This document shows, piece by piece, positions 27,431-35,743 of a stretch of DNA of 64,000 nucleotides (positions are counted from its first letter, which is position 1; every line of letters begins with the position of its first letter). This stretch comes from Nesterenkonia alba DSM 19423. GTDB taxonomy: Bacteria > Actinomycetota > Actinomycetes > Actinomycetales > Micrococcaceae. A model generated the notes under the pieces. The model was not told the origin of the DNA. It did no database searches and worked only from the letters and a program-made list of their open reading frames with translations. A program made the translations under genes and the position numbers. The stretch spans positions 124,001 through 188,000 of the forward strand of contig NZ_ATXP01000004.1 of the NCBI RefSeq assembly GCF_000421745.1. Reading direction: 5' to 3'.

Positions 27431-28495
27431 GTGAGTACCGAAGATCCCCGCGAGCGGGTCGGCACCACCCAGGCGGCCGAAGAGAAACAGCTTGAAGCTG
27501 CGTTGCGTCCCAAAGCGTTGGAAGACTTTGTGGGGCAGCGGACGGTGCGTGCTCAGTTGTCGCTTGTGTTGGAATCGGCCAAGCTGCGTCAGCAGGCTGC
27601 TGACCATGTTCTGCTCTCCGGGCCCCCGGGATTGGGCAAAACGACTCTGGCTATGATCGTCGCCTCGGAGATGAGCGCACCGCTGCGCATTACCTCCGGT
27701 CCGGCGATTCAGCACGCCGGTGACCTGGCAGCCATCCTGTCCTCCTTGGCTGAAGGGGAGGTGCTCTTCGTCGATGAGATCCACCGGATGTCCCGCCCGG
27801 CTGAGGAGATGCTCTACATGGCGATGGAAGACTTCCGGGTGGACATCATCGTGGGTAAGGGTGCCGGGGCCACCTCGATTCCGTTGGAGTTGCCGGCCTT
27901 CACCCTGGTGGGTGCCACCACCCGCGCCGGACTTCTCCCCGGTCCGCTGCGCGACCGCTTCGGCTTCACTGCACACCTGGAGTACTACAGTCCCGACGAA
28001 CTGGAGCGTGTGCTGCGCCGCTCAGCCGGGATGCTCGACGTCGCCGTTACCGACGCGGGCTTCACCGAGATTGCCACACGGTCCCGGGGTACCCCCCGTA
28101 TTGCCAACCGGCTGTTACGCCGAGTACGGGACTGGGCGCTGGTCCACGGGGTGCAGCAGGTAGACCGGGACGCGGCCTCCGAGGCGTTGAACACTTATGA
28201 GGTCGATATCCGCGGCCTGGACCGCCTGGACCGAGCCGTTCTCGAAGCGCTGTGCACCACCTTCCGTGGTGGACCGGTAGGTCTGTCTACCCTGGCGGTC
28301 ATCGTCGGCGAGGAGACCGAAACGGTGGAGACCGTCGCCGAACCCTACCTGGTCAGAGAAGGGCTGCTGGCCCGCACACCACGTGGGCGTGTAGCCACCG
28401 AAGCCGCCTTCAAACACCTGGGCCTGACTCCTCCTGAGGACACCAGAACGGAGAACCACACCCCTGACACGGACCCATTGTGGGAAGAGCGCTGA
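27431..28495 (+). CDS. ruvB: Holliday junction branch migration ATPase RuvB
   Basis: A 354-residue AAA+ motor that drives branch migration with RuvA. Walker A is [11 protein letters not shown], Walker B is LFVDEIHRM, and sensor 1 is LVGATTRAG with the arginine finger in GPLRDRFG. The C-terminal winged helix includes [16 protein letters not shown] and [11 protein letters not shown]. The start is a GTG 4 bases after ruvA. The last 20 residues form a polar, acidic tail that is not part of the fold. Confidence 0.96.
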   Translation: MSTEDPRERVGTTQAAEEKQLEAALRPKALEDFVGQRTVRAQLSLVLESAKLRQQAADHVLLSGPPGLGKTTLAMIVASEMSAPLRITSGPAIQHAGDLAAILSSLAEGEVLFVDEIHRMSRPAEEMLYMAMEDFRVDIIVGKGAGATSIPLELPAFTLVGATTRAGLLPGPLRDRFGFTAHLEYYSPDELERVLRRSAGMLDVAVTDAGFTEIATRSRGTPRIANRLLRRVRDWALVHGVQQVDRDAASEALNTYEVDIRGLDRLDRAVLEALCTTFRGGPVGLSTLAVIVGEETETVETVAEPYLVREGLLARTPRGRVATEAAFKHLGLTPPEDTRTENHTPDTDPLWEER

Positions 28496-28547
28496 ACAGC
28501 CTCGCGGTGAACTCACCCGTCTTCAGGGATCCAGCGGCCCAAGGTGA

Positions 28548-28553
28548 TATCGT
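28548..28553 (+). promoter_or_regulatory. -10 element of a possible leaderless yajC promoter
   Basis: TATCGT ends 8 bases before the GTG at 28562; no ribosome binding site is visible in the ruvB-yajC gap. Confidence 0.45.
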
Positions 28554-28561
28554 GACCCGTT

Positions 28562-28948
28562 GTGATTGACCTGCCCGTGATGACCTTCCTCGCCGACGAG
28601 ACTGGCGAAGACTTCAACCCACTGACCGACCCGCTGCTGCTGGTCATGTTCGGCTTGATTGCGCTGTTCATGATCTTCACCCTCCGGCGGGGGCGAAAAA
28701 TGCGTGAAGCCCAACGGGACGCCCACAGTGGCGCCGTGGTGGGCGCTGAAGTCATTACCGCTGGGGGCCTCGTCGGCACTGTTGTCCACCGTGATGAGGA
28801 GCGCCAGCGCATCACCTTGGAATTCTCCACCGGTGACCGTGCCGATTTCCTCCTCGGAGCGGTCCAGCAGGTGACCGAACCGGCCCCGGGCCAGCCCGGC
28901 ACCCACGGGCCGGAAACCACCGACCCCACTTCCGGCGACAAGAACTAA
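28562..28948 (+). CDS. yajC: Preprotein translocase accessory subunit YajC
   Basis: A 128-residue YajC with one N-terminal transmembrane helix (PLLLVMFGLIALFMIFTLRRG, about residues 21-41) and a cytoplasmic domain with AEVITAGGLVGTVVHRDEER and VTLEFS-like strands. It joins SecDF in the accessory translocase complex. A Pro/Gly/Thr-rich tail ends the chain. secD follows after 12 bases. The start is a GTG with a possible leaderless promoter. Confidence 0.92.
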   Translation: MIDLPVMTFLADETGEDFNPLTDPLLLVMFGLIALFMIFTLRRGRKMREAQRDAHSGAVVGAEVITAGGLVGTVVHRDEERQRITLEFSTGDRADFLLGAVQQVTEPAPGQPGTHGPETTDPTSGDKN

Positions 28949-28960
28949 CGCACCCCACCC

Positions 28961-30898
28961 ATGGCCCAGTCGAAACCTGTGCGGAAAGCCCGCGCGGCGC
29001 TTATTGCGCTGTTCGTCCTCCTCTTCGCCATGGGCGGAACCCTGCTCTACGGGGTGACCCAGGACCGTGCCCAGTGGGCGCCACTGCTGGCCTTGGACCT
29101 GGAGGGTGGCACACAGATGGTGCTGGCCCCGCAGGTCGAAACCGGTGAAGAGATCGACGATGAGCAGCTCGAACAGGCCGTGGAGATCATCCGGCAACGC
29201 GTGGATGGCACTGGTGTGGCCGAGGCTGAAATCACCACACAGGGTGCCGAGAACATCGTGGTTTCCCTGCCGGGTGCACCGGATGAAGAGACCCGTGAAC
29301 TCATCCAGGCACCAGCGGATATGCAATTCCGTCCCGTCATCCAGACCCGCCAGGATCCCTTCTACCTCACCGAGCTGATGCGCGACGGCGCACAGGCCGA
29401 TTACGAAGCCGGTGAGATGAGTGAAGAGGACTACCAGGAGTGGCTGGAGGACTACGAAGAGGAAATCGCCCAACTCGAGGAGGAAGAGGGCGAAGAGGCC
29501 GTTCCCGAGGACTTCCCCGAACCTGAAGGTGAACCAGAGAACCACTCCGACCCCAACTGGGTCACTCCCGAGCTGGCCGCTGAGTTCGAGAACTACCGCT
29601 GCAGCCAGGATGTCAGCGTCGAGGAACGCGACCAGTGGGACGACGATGAGCCGATGATTACCTGCGACCCCCGCAGCGGTGAAGTTTTCCTGCTGGGGCC
29701 GGTGGACGTCCCGGGTGAGAACATCGACGACGCCACGTGGGGCACCCACCAGCAGCGCCCCGGGGAATACGTGGTCAACGTGCGTTTCGACTCCGAGGGT
29801 GCTGATCTTTTCTCTGAGTCCTCGGTCCGGCTCTACGGGCTCAGTGGAGATCAGAACCGCTTTGCCGCGGTGCTCGACGGTCATGTGGTGACCTCTCCGA
29901 CGATGAACGCGCCCATCACCGACGGCCGAGCTGAGATTTCCGGCAGCTTCACCGAAGAGGAGGCGGAAAGCCTCGCTGAGCAGTTGCGCTACGGTTCTCT
30001 GCCCCTGAGCTTCAGTATCGAATCTGAGGAACAGATCTCTGCCACCTTGGGTGCTGACCAACTGCGCATGGGTCTGATTGCCGGGATTATCGGTCTGTTA
30101 CTCACCGCCGGTTACGCCATCTACCAGTACCGGGCTCTAGCCCTGGCGGTGACGATCCCGTCACTGGTCGTGGTGGGGCTGCTCACCTGGTGGGCGATCT
30201 CCTTGCTGGGCTGGTCCGACGGCTACCGGCTCTCCCTGGCCGGTATCGCGGGGTTGATCCTGTCCATCGGTCTGACGGCTGACTCCTTCGTGGTGTACTT
30301 CGAGCGCGTCAAGGATGAACTCCGTGAGGGCAGATCTCTGGCCGGAGCAGTGGAATCCGGGTGGTCGCGGGCCCGGCGTACCATTTTGGCGTCCAAAGCG
30401 GTGAATATCATCGCCGCGGTGGTGCTCTACCTGGTGGCGGTGGGGAATGTGCGCGGATTCGCCTTCACCCTAGGTTTGACGGCACTGATCGACGTCATCC
30501 TCGTCTTTCTCTTCACCCATCCGCTGATGCAGCTGTTGGCCCGGCGGAAGTTCTTTGCCTCCGGGCGGAGGTTCTCCGGCCTCAGTGAGAAGGAGCTGGG
30601 AGTGGATGTCCTCTACCGCGGTGCCGGGCGATTCGCCCGCCGCAACGTCGTCTACTCCGACCCAGAGGCTGTTGGTGCCATGGCTGCTGATGCCCCTGAA
30701 CCGGACTCCGCATCCGCCGACCGCTCCGAGGAACTGCCCGAGATCTCTGAGGAGGAATGGGCGCAGATGACCATCGCCGAACGCCGGCGGGCGCGTATGG
30801 AACGCCAGCGGCGCCACCGCGAGGAGACCGACGACGTCGGCGAGTCCCAGAGTGCCCACACCCCGGCAGATGCCACCGCAGGCGGGGGTGAACGCTGA
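28961..30898 (+). CDS. secD: Protein translocase subunit SecD
   Basis: A 645-residue RND-type membrane protein that uses the proton gradient to complete export. One helix near the start (ALIALFVLLFAMGGTLLYGV) is followed by the large extracytoplasmic P1 domain with LDLEGGTQMVL and VDGTGVAEAEI, then five more helices from about residue 370 with LSIGLTADSFVVYFERVKDE. P1 contains a strongly acidic insert (about residues 150-200, many Glu), as in many actinobacteria. The C-terminal 90 residues are a charged cytoplasmic tail. secF begins one base after the stop. Confidence 0.95.
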   Translation: MAQSKPVRKARAALIALFVLLFAMGGTLLYGVTQDRAQWAPLLALDLEGGTQMVLAPQVETGEEIDDEQLEQAVEIIRQRVDGTGVAEAEITTQGAENIVVSLPGAPDEETRELIQAPADMQFRPVIQTRQDPFYLTELMRDGAQADYEAGEMSEEDYQEWLEDYEEEIAQLEEEEGEEAVPEDFPEPEGEPENHSDPNWVTPELAAEFENYRCSQDVSVEERDQWDDDEPMITCDPRSGEVFLLGPVDVPGENIDDATWGTHQQRPGEYVVNVRFDSEGADLFSESSVRLYGLSGDQNRFAAVLDGHVVTSPTMNAPITDGRAEISGSFTEEEAESLAEQLRYGSLPLSFSIESEEQISATLGADQLRMGLIAGIIGLLLTAGYAIYQYRALALAVTIPSLVVVGLLTWWAISLLGWSDGYRLSLAGIAGLILSIGLTADSFVVYFERVKDELREGRSLAGAVESGWSRARRTILASKAVNIIAAVVLYLVAVGNVRGFAFTLGLTALIDVILVFLFTHPLMQLLARRKFFASGRRFSGLSEKELGVDVLYRGAGRFARRNVVYSDPEAVGAMAADAPEPDSASADRSEELPEISEEEWAQMTIAERRRARMERQRRHREETDDVGESQSAHTPADATAGGGER

Positions 30899-30899
30899 T

Positions 30900-32057
30900 A
30901 TGGCTGCAGGTTTCGCTCAGGCCGGTAACCAGCTCTACACCGGTGAACGGTCGTATCCGTTTATCCAGCGGTCCCGCATCTGGTTTGTTGCTGCCGCGCT
31001 CATCATCATCGCGTCGGTGGCGGTGCCGTTTATTCGTGGTGGATTCAACTTCGGTATCGAGTTCACCGGTGGCAGTGAGTTCACGGTCTCCCAGACGGAG
31101 ACCACCGATGTCAGCATCGGTGAAGAGGTCGTTGCCGAGGTCGCCGGGCAGGAGGCGGTCGTGACGAATATCGCCCCCCAGACGGTCCGGGTACAGACTG
31201 AGGAACTTGACGACACGGAGACACTGCAGGTCGCCGAAGGCCTCCAGGAAGGCTACGGAGTGGGCTCCGATCAAATCTCCTCGACTTATATTGGTCCGGT
31301 CTGGGGTGAGCACATCTCCCAGCAGATGATCGTCGGGCTGGTGATTTTCCTCGCCTTGGTTGCGCTCTATATGACGGCCTACTTCCGGACCTGGACGATG
31401 TCGGTGGCCGCCTTGGCCGGTCTGGGTTTCGTGGTCATCACCACGGTCGGTATCTATGCCGCCACCGACTTCGAAGTGACCCCGAGCGCCATTATTGGCT
31501 TCCTCACCATCCTTTCGTACGCCCTGTACGACACGATGGTGGTCTTCGATAAGATCCGTGAGAACCTCGAGCCGCTTCACGATCAGAAGGATCAAACCTT
31601 CGCCGAACGAGTCAACCTCGCGGTGAACCAGACCCTGGTTCGCTCGGTGAACACCTCTGTGGTCGGCATCCTGCCCGTGGGATCGATTCTGTTTATCGGT
31701 GCTGGTCTCCTCGGTGCGGGCACGCTACGGGATATTGCCCTGGCCCTGTTCACCGGCATCATCGTTGGCACGATTGCCACGATCTTCGTTCAGGCACCGT
31801 TGTATGCGTTCATGCGTCGGCGGGATCCGGCCATCCGCGAACATACCGAGGAAGTGCTCCGGTTGCGTCAAGAGCGTGGCATCGGCACAGTGACCCACTC
31901 CGGTACCCCCTTGGATGAGAACGGCAAGCCGATTCCGTTCCCCCCGTTGCCCGAGCCTGAGATTGATGAGGACGAGGCCGAAGATGAAGGCATCCCGGAT
32001 TGGGATGCACTCATCGTGGCGGAGTCGGTCGGAGGCGACGACGAACGGCGATCCTAA
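30900..32057 (+). CDS. secF: Protein translocase subunit SecF
   Basis: A 385-residue partner of SecD. Helix 1 ([17 protein letters not shown]) leads to the periplasmic domain with [15 protein letters not shown], and five helices follow including [40 protein letters not shown], split here as seen in the family. The C-terminal 65 residues are acidic and Pro-rich. I chose the ATG at 30900, one base after the secD stop. A GTG at 30888 inside secD is an alternative. Confidence 0.94.
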   Translation: MAAGFAQAGNQLYTGERSYPFIQRSRIWFVAAALIIIASVAVPFIRGGFNFGIEFTGGSEFTVSQTETTDVSIGEEVVAEVAGQEAVVTNIAPQTVRVQTEELDDTETLQVAEGLQEGYGVGSDQISSTYIGPVWGEHISQQMIVGLVIFLALVALYMTAYFRTWTMSVAALAGLGFVVITTVGIYAATDFEVTPSAIIGFLTILSYALYDTMVVFDKIRENLEPLHDQKDQTFAERVNLAVNQTLVRSVNTSVVGILPVGSILFIGAGLLGAGTLRDIALALFTGIIVGTIATIFVQAPLYAFMRRRDPAIREHTEEVLRLRQERGIGTVTHSGTPLDENGKPIPFPPLPEPEIDEDEAEDEGIPDWDALIVAESVGGDDERRS

Positions 32058-32082
32058 GTCGGGAGTCGGGCCTGACCTCCAC

Positions 32083-32088
32083 TACAAT
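32083..32088 (+). promoter_or_regulatory. -10 element of a probable leaderless relA promoter
   Basis: TACAAT ends 9 bases before the ATG at 32098, in the 40-base gap after secF. No ribosome site precedes the ATG. Confidence 0.55.
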
Positions 32089-32097
32089 GGCCGCACC

Positions 32098-34494
32098 ATG
32101 ACTGCTGACGACGGCGCCCCGGGCTCCCACACGGTGAGCTCTCCGCAGACGGCAGCGCCAGATGCTGCCGCCCAGAATGCGGCTGCCGCGGAACGGGCTT
32201 CTGCGCCTCGTCGTCGTTCCCGTAGCGTGGGAACCCTGGCTGAATCGGGAGACTCTCCCTTGCTGGAGCCGCTGCTGCGTGCGGTGAAAGCTAACGGCGG
32301 CCAGGAGGATCTGCCCCTGATCCGGCGGGCTTTCGACGTCGCCCATCACCATCATGCTGGGCAGAAGCGCAAATCCGGCGACCCATACATCACCCACCCT
32401 GTAGCGGTCGCCACGATACTGGCTGAACTCGGCCTCAATGGTCCGACGTTGGCGGCCGCTCTGCTGCATGACACCGTCGAGGACACTGACTACAGTCTCG
32501 AGGAACTCACCGACGATTTCGGTGAGGAAGTCGCCCTGCTCGTCGATGGCGTGACCAAGCTGGACAAGTTGAAGTTCGGCGACGCCGCCCAGGCGGAGAC
32601 GGTCCGCAAGATGGTTCTGGCCATGGCCAAGGACATCCGCGTGCTGATGATTAAGCTCGCTGATCGACTCCACAATGCCCGCACCTGGCGGTATGTGCCC
32701 GCGGAGTCTAGTGCCCGCAAGGCCAAGGAGACTCTGGAGATCTTCTCTCCGTTGGCTCACCGGCTGGGGGTCAACACCATCAAATGGGAGCTGGAGGACC
32801 TCTCTTTCGCGGCACTGTACCCCAAGGTGTATGAAGAGATCGTCCGTCTGGTGGGTGACCGCACACCCCAGCGAGAGAAGTTCCTCTCTGAGGTGCGTGA
32901 GACCATCGCCGAGGACCTCAATGAGGCCAATATTGCGGCCACGATCACCGGTCGGCCCAAACACTACTACTCGATCTACCAGAAGATGATCGTTCGCGGC
33001 AAAGAGTTCGACGACATCCACGACCTCATGGGGGTCCGGGTGCTCGTCGAGACAGTGCGGGACTGCTATGCAGCTCTTGGGGCACTGCACGCCCGCTGGT
33101 CGCCCTTGCCGGGGCGGTTCAAGGACTACATCGCGATGCCGAAGTTCAATATGTACCAGTCCCTGCACACTACGGTGCTGGGACCGGAGGGCAAACCGGT
33201 TGAAGTCCAGATCCGCACCTATGAGATGCACCGCCGGGCGGAATACGGTGTCGCTGCCCACTGGAAGTACAAGCAGGACGGCACCAGCGCTCAGAATGGG
33301 GCAAGCCAGCAGCTACCTGCGGGTTCGACTCCCCGAACCGCAACCCAGGAGTCCCAGGCCACCGCAGACATCGGGTGGCTGCGTTCGCTGGTGGACTGGC
33401 AATCTGAGACCAAGGATCCTGACGAGTTCCTGGATTCCCTGCGGTATGAGATCAACGCCAAAGAGGTCTTCGTCTACACCCCCAAGGGTGAGGTCATCTC
33501 CCTGCCTGCCGGGGCAACCCCGGTGGACTTCGCCTACGCCATCCATACCGACGTCGGCCATAAGACCATCGGTGCGCGGGTGAATGGGAAACTCGTTCCG
33601 CTCAGCTCGGAACTGCAGCACGGCGATTGGGTGGAGATTTTCACCTCCAAAGCGGAGGGGGCCGGTCCTTCCAGCGACTGGTTGCAGTTCGTTCGTTCCC
33701 CGAGGGCGCGGAATAAGATCCGGCAGTGGTTCTCTAAGGAACGCCGTGAAGAGTCGATCGAACGCGGCAAGGAGATGCTGACCAAGGCCATCCGGAAATC
33801 GAACTTGCCGCTGCAGAAGGTGATGAACCCGGATGTGCTGCTGGCTGTGGCCCAGCAGCTGCACTACCAGGACATCTCGGCGCTATACGCGGGGGTGGGG
33901 GAGGAGCATGTCTCCACCCAGAACGTGATCGAGCACCTGCAGGATTTGCTCGCTCCTGATGAGGACGAAGAGTCTGAGGAGCACGACACCACTCCGATTA
34001 CCGCACCGCCGAGCAAGCCGGCCGAGTACTCGGATGCTGGTGTGGTGGTCAAAGGGGCAGGCAATGTCTTGGCCAAGCTGGCCCGATGTTGTACTCCGGT
34101 TCCCCCCGATGAGATCGAAGGTTTCGTCACGCGCGGGCAGGGTGTGTCAGTGCACCGGGCGGACTGTCGCAATGTCAAGCAGCTGCGTGAGGAGCCCGGC
34201 CGGCTGGTGGAGGTCGAATGGGCGCCGTCGAAATCCTCAGTGTTCTTGGTGGAGATCCAAGTCGAGGCTCTGGATCGGAAGTCTTTGCTCTCTGATGTGA
34301 CCCGCGTGCTCGCCGAATCCCAGGTCAATATTCTCTCCGCCACGGTGCACACCTCAAAGGACCGGGTGGCCATCTCACGGTTCAGCTTCGAAATGGGTGA
34401 CCCCCGCTACCTCAACCACGTGCTGAACTCAGTACGCCGTATCGACGGTGTGTACGACGTCTACCGCACCGTCGGTAAACGCCGCGAAACATAA
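32098..34494 (+). CDS. relA: Bifunctional (p)ppGpp synthetase/hydrolase (Rel)
   Basis: A 798-residue long RSH protein that makes and degrades (p)ppGpp. The HD hydrolase is intact ([27 protein letters not shown]), as is the synthetase ([40 protein letters not shown]). TGS ([20 protein letters not shown]), helical, zinc-finger ([20 protein letters not shown]) and ACT domains ([20 protein letters not shown]) follow. It is therefore predicted to be bifunctional, as is usual in actinobacteria with one Rel. A 60-residue disordered N-terminus precedes the HD domain. The ATG at 32098 follows a leaderless promoter; the 3' end overlaps the opposing gene by 34 bases. Confidence 0.95.
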   Translation: MTADDGAPGSHTVSSPQTAAPDAAAQNAAAAERASAPRRRSRSVGTLAESGDSPLLEPLLRAVKANGGQEDLPLIRRAFDVAHHHHAGQKRKSGDPYITHPVAVATILAELGLNGPTLAAALLHDTVEDTDYSLEELTDDFGEEVALLVDGVTKLDKLKFGDAAQAETVRKMVLAMAKDIRVLMIKLADRLHNARTWRYVPAESSARKAKETLEIFSPLAHRLGVNTIKWELEDLSFAALYPKVYEEIVRLVGDRTPQREKFLSEVRETIAEDLNEANIAATITGRPKHYYSIYQKMIVRGKEFDDIHDLMGVRVLVETVRDCYAALGALHARWSPLPGRFKDYIAMPKFNMYQSLHTTVLGPEGKPVEVQIRTYEMHRRAEYGVAAHWKYKQDGTSAQNGASQQLPAGSTPRTATQESQATADIGWLRSLVDWQSETKDPDEFLDSLRYEINAKEVFVYTPKGEVISLPAGATPVDFAYAIHTDVGHKTIGARVNGKLVPLSSELQHGDWVEIFTSKAEGAGPSSDWLQFVRSPRARNKIRQWFSKERREESIERGKEMLTKAIRKSNLPLQKVMNPDVLLAVAQQLHYQDISALYAGVGEEHVSTQNVIEHLQDLLAPDEDEESEEHDTTPITAPPSKPAEYSDAGVVVKGAGNVLAKLARCCTPVPPDEIEGFVTRGQGVSVHRADCRNVKQLREEPGRLVEVEWAPSKSSVFLVEIQVEALDRKSLLSDVTRVLAESQVNILSATVHTSKDRVAISRFSFEMGDPRYLNHVLNSVRRIDGVYDVYRTVGKRRET

Positions 34495-35159
34495 CTCAGC
34501 GTCTCTTCAGCCCGTTGGGCTCGCTGGGGGAGTCGGTGCTCAGAGCGCACACTGCGCGCCGCGACTCGGTGCGCCAGATCTGTGGTGTTCATGCCGGTAC
34601 GCTCCAGCAGCACGTGTAGGAGATGACGACGACGCCGCATCGGCTCGTCTTCATGCGTCTGTTTCACAGCGTCGAGCGCTACCGAACACCCAGAGACCCC
34701 CACACCCAGGAAAAGATCCTCCATGGTGCGCTCCAGGGTGGTTACTGAGACGGTTCCCACTCGGGTATGGGCCTGTCGCGGCAAGGGGACCTGGTGAATC
34801 TGCCACAGGGTGGGTTCGCTGAGATTCGGCCGACGGAAAAGACCGTCTGTGGTGACGTGGACTCTAGCTGGTGCCCGCCCACCCAGGTGCACCCACGCCG
34901 CGGTTTCCCCACATAACGTGCCGTGGGCACGTAATACATGGTTGAGCAGACTCGCTGCTGCCTCCGCCCGGGCCACTGGTGGGGTGCAGGCCCCGCGGGG
35001 AACCCACACATCGGCGATCACCCGGTGAAGAACCCCCTGGCTTTCGAGCACCTGGAGCTCTTCCGCTGTGAACGGTCGGCCGGGTCGGTAAGTCGCCACA
35101 GCGCGGTCAGGGGAGGGAGAAACTGCCGAAGCGGGGCGCCGGTGGATTGTGGTGTTCAT
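34461..35159 (-). CDS. AbiEi-antitoxin-like protein, no partner toxin visible
   Basis: A 232-residue protein whose middle resembles the AbiEi-type antitoxin fold common in orphan actinobacterial genes: a winged-helix start ([27 protein letters not shown]), then [32 protein letters not shown], a VHVTT strand, and [18 protein letters not shown]. The C-terminus is basic. Similar orphans often lack any toxin and their role is unknown; no nucleotidyltransferase toxin gene lies nearby. The ATG at 35159 is preferred to one at 35195. Its 3' end runs 34 bases antisense into relA. The family call is from pattern recognition and is moderate. Confidence 0.6.
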   Translation of the reverse strand: MNTTIHRRPASAVSPSPDRAVATYRPGRPFTAEELQVLESQGVLHRVIADVWVPRGACTPPVARAEAAASLLNHVLRAHGTLCGETAAWVHLGGRAPARVHVTTDGLFRRPNLSEPTLWQIHQVPLPRQAHTRVGTVSVTTLERTMEDLFLGVGVSGCSVALDAVKQTHEDEPMRRRRHLLHVLLERTGMNTTDLAHRVAARSVRSEHRLPQRAQRAEETLSYVSRRLPTVR

Positions 35160-35211
35160 AGCAGTAGGGTGACCAGGGGCCCGCACCGGGTGCAAGAGGG
35201 TCCGGACCGGT

Positions 35212-35224
35212 TGTGGAAAACGCC
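35212..35224. promoter_or_regulatory. GCGTTTTCCACA motif, copy 1
   Basis: TGTGGAAAACGCC on the plus strand (GGCGTTTTCCACA toward the AbiEi-like gene), 53 bases before that gene. The same 12-mer recurs at 42229-42241 and 49914-49925. It includes TTTTCCACA, which fits the DnaA-box consensus TTWTNCACA. Confidence 0.5.
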
Positions 35225-35248
35225 CGGTACCGTCGAGGAAGCAAGCGA

Positions 35249-35743
35249 TCAGGCCCCGGAGGGAAAGCCAGTGACGGGAACTCCTGGTTCGGTGCCCTGG
35301 GCTGCGCGGGTCTCCAAAGCCTGCGTGAGAATCTCCACCGCGGCCGCCTGGTCAATCCGGTCCCGCTGATCACGAGACTCCACGCCCGCCTGGCGCATCT
35401 TCCCCGCCGCGGAGACTGTGGAGAGCCGCTCATCCACCAGCCGGACCTCGGTCCCCAGACCAGCTTCCTGCAGCCGGACAGCCAACTGGTCAGCGTATTG
35501 GCGGGCCTTCTGCGTGGAGAGGGTCTCCTCCCCGGAGAGGGAGATCGGCAGTCCGACGTAAATGACCTGCGCCGCCCGATCGGCGGCGATCCGGGTGAGC
35601 ATGCGCAGGTCGGATCCCCGATTGGGGTCCCGCCGCAAGGTCATTACCGGGGTGGCTAGTAAGGCATCGGGATCCGATGCCGCCAGTCCGACACGTGCCT
35701 CACCGACATCAACCCCCAGCCGGACTCCGGCACGAGCACTCAT
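35249..35743 (-). CDS. ruvX: Putative pre-16S rRNA nuclease (YqgF/RuvX)
   Basis: A 164-residue RNase H-fold protein of the YqgF family, thought to mature the 16S rRNA 5' end. It starts with VRLGVDVGEARVGLAASDPD, has VYVGLPISLSGEETLSTQKAR-like text and RLVDERLSTVSA, and ends with DQAAAVEILTQALE, keeping the acidic residues of the fold. Its ATG overlaps the alaS stop by 4 bases (ATGA), so the two are cotranscribed. In many actinobacteria mltG and aroE follow; here an AbiEi-like gene does. Confidence 0.9.
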   Translation of the reverse strand: MSARAGVRLGVDVGEARVGLAASDPDALLATPVMTLRRDPNRGSDLRMLTRIAADRAAQVIYVGLPISLSGEETLSTQKARQYADQLAVRLQEAGLGTEVRLVDERLSTVSAAGKMRQAGVESRDQRDRIDQAAAVEILTQALETRAAQGTEPGVPVTGFPSGA

